The position numbers were made by a program, and so were the translations under genes. Under the pieces are notes generated by a model that did not search any database, was not told the origin of the DNA, and saw only the letters and a program-made list of their open reading frames with translations. A DNA stretch of 64,000 nt from Xanthobacter sp. YC-JY1 (GTDB taxonomy: Bacteria > Pseudomonadota > Alphaproteobacteria > Rhizobiales > Xanthobacteraceae): positions 124,001 through 188,000 of the forward strand of contig NZ_CP032674.1 in assembly GCF_021730305.1 (NCBI RefSeq), written 5' to 3'. Shown here one piece after another: positions 61,087 through 64,000 of the stretch (positions are counted from its first letter, which is position 1; the number at the start of each line of letters is the position of its first letter).

Positions 61087-62499
61087 ATGCCCCCTCTGAT
61101 GCCCCCTTCCATCCCCGACCCCGCCGCACAGGGCGCGCCCGAGGCGTCGGAGGATGTCGCCTTCAGCCCGCATCTCGCCGGCGCCTCCATCCTAGTGGTG
61201 GACGACGAGCCGGGGATGCGGAACTTCCTCGTGCGCATGCTCCAGACGCGCTGCCGCCATGTCGCCGAGGCTGCCGATGTGGCCGCCGCCTCGCGGCTGC
61301 TGGAAGCGGCGCCGTTCGACCTCATCATCCTCGACAACATCATGGCCGGGCGCACCGGCCTGCAATGGCTGGAGGAGCTGCGCGGCTCCGGCTTCTACCG
61401 CGACGTGATCCTGATCACCGCCTTCGCCGACCTGGAGACCGCCATCACCGCGCTCCGGGCCGGCGCCGCGGATTTCGTGCTGAAGCCGTTCCGCTCCAAC
61501 CAGATCCTCAATGCCATCGCCCGCTGCCTCGATCGCGGCCGGCTGATGCGCGAGAATTTCGTGCTCCGCCGCGAGCTGAAGGCCATGCCCGGCGCCGCCG
61601 CCCCGCTGATGGCCGGCGACAGCGTTTCGACCCGCGCCGTGCGGGCCATGATCGAGCGCGTGGGCCCCATGCCCTCCACCGTCCTCATCACGGGGGAATC
61701 CGGCACAGGCAAGGAAGTCACCGCCCGCGCCCTGCACGCCGTCTCGGCCCGTGCGGCCAAGCCCTTCGTGCCGGTGAATTGCGCGGCCATCGCGCCGGAG
61801 ATCATCGAGAGCGAGCTGTTCGGCCATCTCAAGGGCGCCTTCACCGGCGCCGCCTCCTCCCGCGAGGGGCTGTTCTTCTATGCCCAGGGCGGCACGCTCT
61901 TCCTCGACGAGGTGGGCGAACTGCCGCCCGCCATGCAGTCGAAGCTGCTGCGCGTCATCGAGGACAGGAAGGTGCGCCCGGTGGGGGCGGAGCGGGAAAT
62001 CCCGGTGGACGTGCGCCTCGTCGCCGCCACCAACGCCAACCTCACGGCGCAGGTGGCGGCCGGCCGCTTCCGTCAGGACCTTTATTACCGGCTCAATGTG
62101 GTGAACATCCACCTCGCCCCGCTGCGTGAGCGGCCGGAGGATGTGGCGCCGCTGGCCCACCTGTTCATCGCCGAGCTGAGCGCGCGGCTCGGGGTGCCGC
62201 CCCTCGACCTCACCGAGCCGGTGCTCGCCTTCCTCACGCGCTATCCCTGGCCGGGTAACGTGCGCGAGCTGCGCAACGTGATCGAGCGCTCGCTCATCCT
62301 CGGCGACTTCCCGCGCGACGTGGTGCCCGAGGACGTCGCCGAGGAAGAGGACGCGCCCGGCACCGCCCTCGACGCGGTGGAAAAGGCGCACATGCTGAAG
62401 GTGCTGGCCGAAGCCGGCGGCAACCGGGCCGAGGCGGCGCGCCGCCTCAAGGTCTCGCGCAAGACGCTGGACCGCAAGCTGAAGGCCTGGAATGGCTGA
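61087..62499 (+). CDS. NtrC-family sigma-54 response regulator
   Basis: This 470-residue regulator has a Pro-rich 30-residue leader, a receiver with D83 (LIILDNIMAGRTG) and K133, an AAA+ domain with Walker A GESGTGKE (203-210) and the sigma-54 loop GAFTGA (250-255), and a Fis-type HTH (AGGNRAEAARRLKVSRKTLDRKL). It is the natural activator for the sigma-54 promoter upstream of the OFA transporter. Its stop overlaps the start of the following kinase. The start could be ATG 61087 or ATG 61099; the receiver begins about residue 34 in either case. Confidence 0.93.
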   Translation: MPPLMPPSIPDPAAQGAPEASEDVAFSPHLAGASILVVDDEPGMRNFLVRMLQTRCRHVAEAADVAAASRLLEAAPFDLIILDNIMAGRTGLQWLEELRGSGFYRDVILITAFADLETAITALRAGAADFVLKPFRSNQILNAIARCLDRGRLMRENFVLRRELKAMPGAAAPLMAGDSVSTRAVRAMIERVGPMPSTVLITGESGTGKEVTARALHAVSARAAKPFVPVNCAAIAPEIIESELFGHLKGAFTGAASSREGLFFYAQGGTLFLDEVGELPPAMQSKLLRVIEDRKVRPVGAEREIPVDVRLVAATNANLTAQVAAGRFRQDLYYRLNVVNIHLAPLRERPEDVAPLAHLFIAELSARLGVPPLDLTEPVLAFLTRYPWPGNVRELRNVIERSLILGDFPRDVVPEDVAEEEDAPGTALDAVEKAHMLKVLAEAGGNRAEAARRLKVSRKTLDRKLKAWNG

Positions 62500-64000
62500 G
62501 GCCGCCCGCACGCCAGCCCACAAGGGTGCCGATCCGCCGCGCGGCTTCCTCACACGGCTGCGTTCGGTGCGCGTGCGGCTCCTCGCCATCGCGCTTCTGC
62601 CCACGCTGATCATCCTGCCGGCGGTGCTGGCGCTGGTGGTCACTTGGTGGACGCGACAGTTCGACCGCCTCCTCATCTCCAAGGTCAACGGCGACCTCAC
62701 CATCGCCCGCCAGTATCTCGACCGGCTGCGGGAGCGCTCCGACGAGACGCTGCATGCGCTAGGGGATTCGGTGGCCTTTGCCCGCGTCACCGGGGCCGGC
62801 AACAGCGCGGCTCTCGCCGACTTTCTCGATGCCCGGCGCAAGGTGATGGGGCTCGATTTCCTTTATCTCATCGATGCCGACGGCCACAGCCTTGCCGCAG
62901 CGCCCGCCGGGGCCGCGCGCGAGGCACGGGAGATGTGGTCAGTGGAGCGTCGCGCGCTCGCCGGCACCGCTTCCACCGAGATAGACATCTTCGGCCCGCA
63001 GGAGCTGGAACGGCTCTCGCCGCAACTGGCGGAGCGCGCCCATATCGCCCTCGTGCCCACCCCCGGCGCCGTTCCGACCAGCCGGGAGGCGGAGGACAGG
63101 GGCATGGTGGTGCAGTCCGGCACGCCGGTGGAGATGCCGGGCGGCGGGCGTGCGGCGCTGGTGGGCGGCGTGCTGCTGAACCAGAACCTCGACTTCATCG
63201 ACACCATCAACGATCTCGTCTACCGCCCCGGCAGCCTGCCGGAGGGCTCGGCCGGCACCGCCACCCTGTTCGTGGACGACGTGCGCGTCTCCACCAATGT
63301 CCGCCTGTTCGAGGGAAGGCGGGCGCTGGGCACCCGCGTGTCGCAGGAGGTGCGCAACGCGGTGCTCGGCGAGGGCCGGGTGTGGCTCGACCGGGCCTTC
63401 GTGGTGAGCGACTGGTACATTTCCGCCTACGAGCCGGTGGTGGACAGCCACGGCAAGCGCATCGGCATGCTCTATGTGGGCTTTCTGGAAGCGCCGTTCC
63501 TCGCGCTCAAGCGGGCGAGCCTTGCCGCCGTGGCGGTGGGCTTCCTGCTGGTGGCGATGGTCGCGATCCCCGTTCTGTTGCGCTGGGCGGCGGCCATCTT
63601 CCGGCCGCTGGAGGCGATGAACGCCACCATCTCCGCAGTGGAGGGCGGCACCCTCTCCGCCCGCACCGGCGTCGCCGCCACCTCCGACGAGATCGGCCGT
63701 GTCGCCCATCATCTCGACGACATGCTGGACCTCCTGCAGGAGCGCGACGCGGAGCTGCGGCGGTGGACCGAAGAACTGGACCGCCGCGTCGCCGCGCGCA
63801 CCCGTGAGCTGGAGGATGCCAATGCCGAGCTGGCGGCCACCCAGCGCCAGCTCGTCATGTCCGAGAAGCTTGCCGCCATCGGCGAGATTACCGCCGGCGT
63901 CGCCCACGAGATCAACAATCCGGTGGCGGTCATCCAGGGCAATCTGGATGTGGCGCGCGATGTGCTGGGGTCGGCGGCGGGGCCGGTGAAGACCGAGTTC
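62492..64000 (+). CDS. Sensor histidine kinase (partial, cut by window end)
   Basis: This reading frame starts at ATG 62492 inside the regulator's stop (8-bp overlap) and stays open to the window edge, giving 503 residues. It has an N-terminal membrane helix (LLAIALLPTLIILPAVLALVV), a large periplasmic region of Cache type (FLDARRKVMGLDFLYLIDADG, then WYISAYEPVVDSHGKRIGMLYVGF), a second membrane helix, HAMP (IFRPLEAMNATISAVEGG), a coiled coil, and HisKA with H472 (EITAGVAHEINNPVAVIQGN). The ATPase domain lies beyond the window. The GVAHEINNP box resembles DctB/NtrB-like kinases, so it probably senses an external small carboxylate. Confidence 0.9.
   Translation, partial: MAEAARTPAHKGADPPRGFLTRLRSVRVRLLAIALLPTLIILPAVLALVVTWWTRQFDRLLISKVNGDLTIARQYLDRLRERSDETLHALGDSVAFARVTGAGNSAALADFLDARRKVMGLDFLYLIDADGHSLAAAPAGAAREAREMWSVERRALAGTASTEIDIFGPQELERLSPQLAERAHIALVPTPGAVPTSREAEDRGMVVQSGTPVEMPGGGRAALVGGVLLNQNLDFIDTINDLVYRPGSLPEGSAGTATLFVDDVRVSTNVRLFEGRRALGTRVSQEVRNAVLGEGRVWLDRAFVVSDWYISAYEPVVDSHGKRIGMLYVGFLEAPFLALKRASLAAVAVGFLLVAMVAIPVLLRWAAAIFRPLEAMNATISAVEGGTLSARTGVAATSDEIGRVAHHLDDMLDLLQERDAELRRWTEELDRRVAARTRELEDANAELAATQRQLVMSEKLAAIGEITAGVAHEINNPVAVIQGNLDVARDVLGSAAGPVKTEF

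Noticed and set aside
1-64000. tRNA genes, CRISPR arrays, insertion sequences and prophage
   Set aside because: No cloverleaf with a conserved T-loop, no regularly spaced repeats, and no transposase, integrase or phage structural genes were recognised.

Overview
The window is high-GC (roughly two thirds G+C) chromosomal DNA from a hydrogen-oxidising alphaproteobacterium, most likely of the Xanthobacteraceae (Xanthobacter/Azorhizobium/Ancylobacter type). This rests on the combination of an uptake [NiFe]-hydrogenase cluster, 5-aminolevulinate synthase, homospermidine synthase, a molybdenum-storage protein pair and intergenic palindromes typical of Rhizobiales. No tRNA, rRNA, CRISPR array, insertion sequence or phage was recognised. 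One structural RNA is clear: the small SRP RNA at about 48.2 kb.

0-9 kb: end of a WD40-like gene, an acetoacetate decarboxylase/patatin pair, a TauE/SafE permease with a glutathione S-transferase, an intracellular PHA depolymerase, an MFS exporter, homospermidine synthase and an MmcQ/YjbR protein. 9-13.3 kb: GNAT acetyltransferase, an ornithine-type decarboxylase with a long leader, then divergent hemA with a perfect FNR/FixK box. The decarboxylase would make putrescine and Hss would convert it to homospermidine. 13.3-18.9 kb: a LacI-regulated ABC importer operon ending in a phosphodiesterase, with a LacI-type operator in front. 19-22 kb: a Spy/CpxP-like periplasmic protein divergent from an OmpR-type two-component pair. 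22-32 kb: housekeeping and metabolic genes (3-hydroxybutyryl-CoA dehydrogenase, ETF, rhomboid protease, cobalamin adenosyltransferase, TspO, Tex and others).

31.9-46.4 kb: the hydrogenase cluster, all on the minus strand, in transcription order hupS-L-C, then hupD-F-G-H-(IJ fusion)-K-hypA-B-hoxA-hypC-D-E-hupE. The sequence suggests two units. hupSLC has an excellent sigma-54 -24/-12 promoter and ends in an intrinsic terminator. hupD onward has a perfect FNR/FixK box. HoxA, the presumed sigma-54 activator, is encoded in the second unit, so microaerobic control could feed into hydrogenase expression. hypF is missing, and hoxA sits where it is usually found.

46.5-48.1 kb: a single AT-rich gene for a P-loop ATPase with a zinc ribbon lies between the hupS promoter and the SRP RNA gene, and is the clearest foreign gene here. 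48.5-54 kb: ohr/ohrR, an esterase and a symporter-like hybrid histidine kinase. 54.5-59 kb: ubiE-ubiB and the mosB-mosA operon with a strong terminator. 59-64 kb: an OFA-family transporter with a sigma-54 promoter and two palindromic upstream sites, followed by its likely NtrC-type regulator and a sensor kinase cut by the window end.
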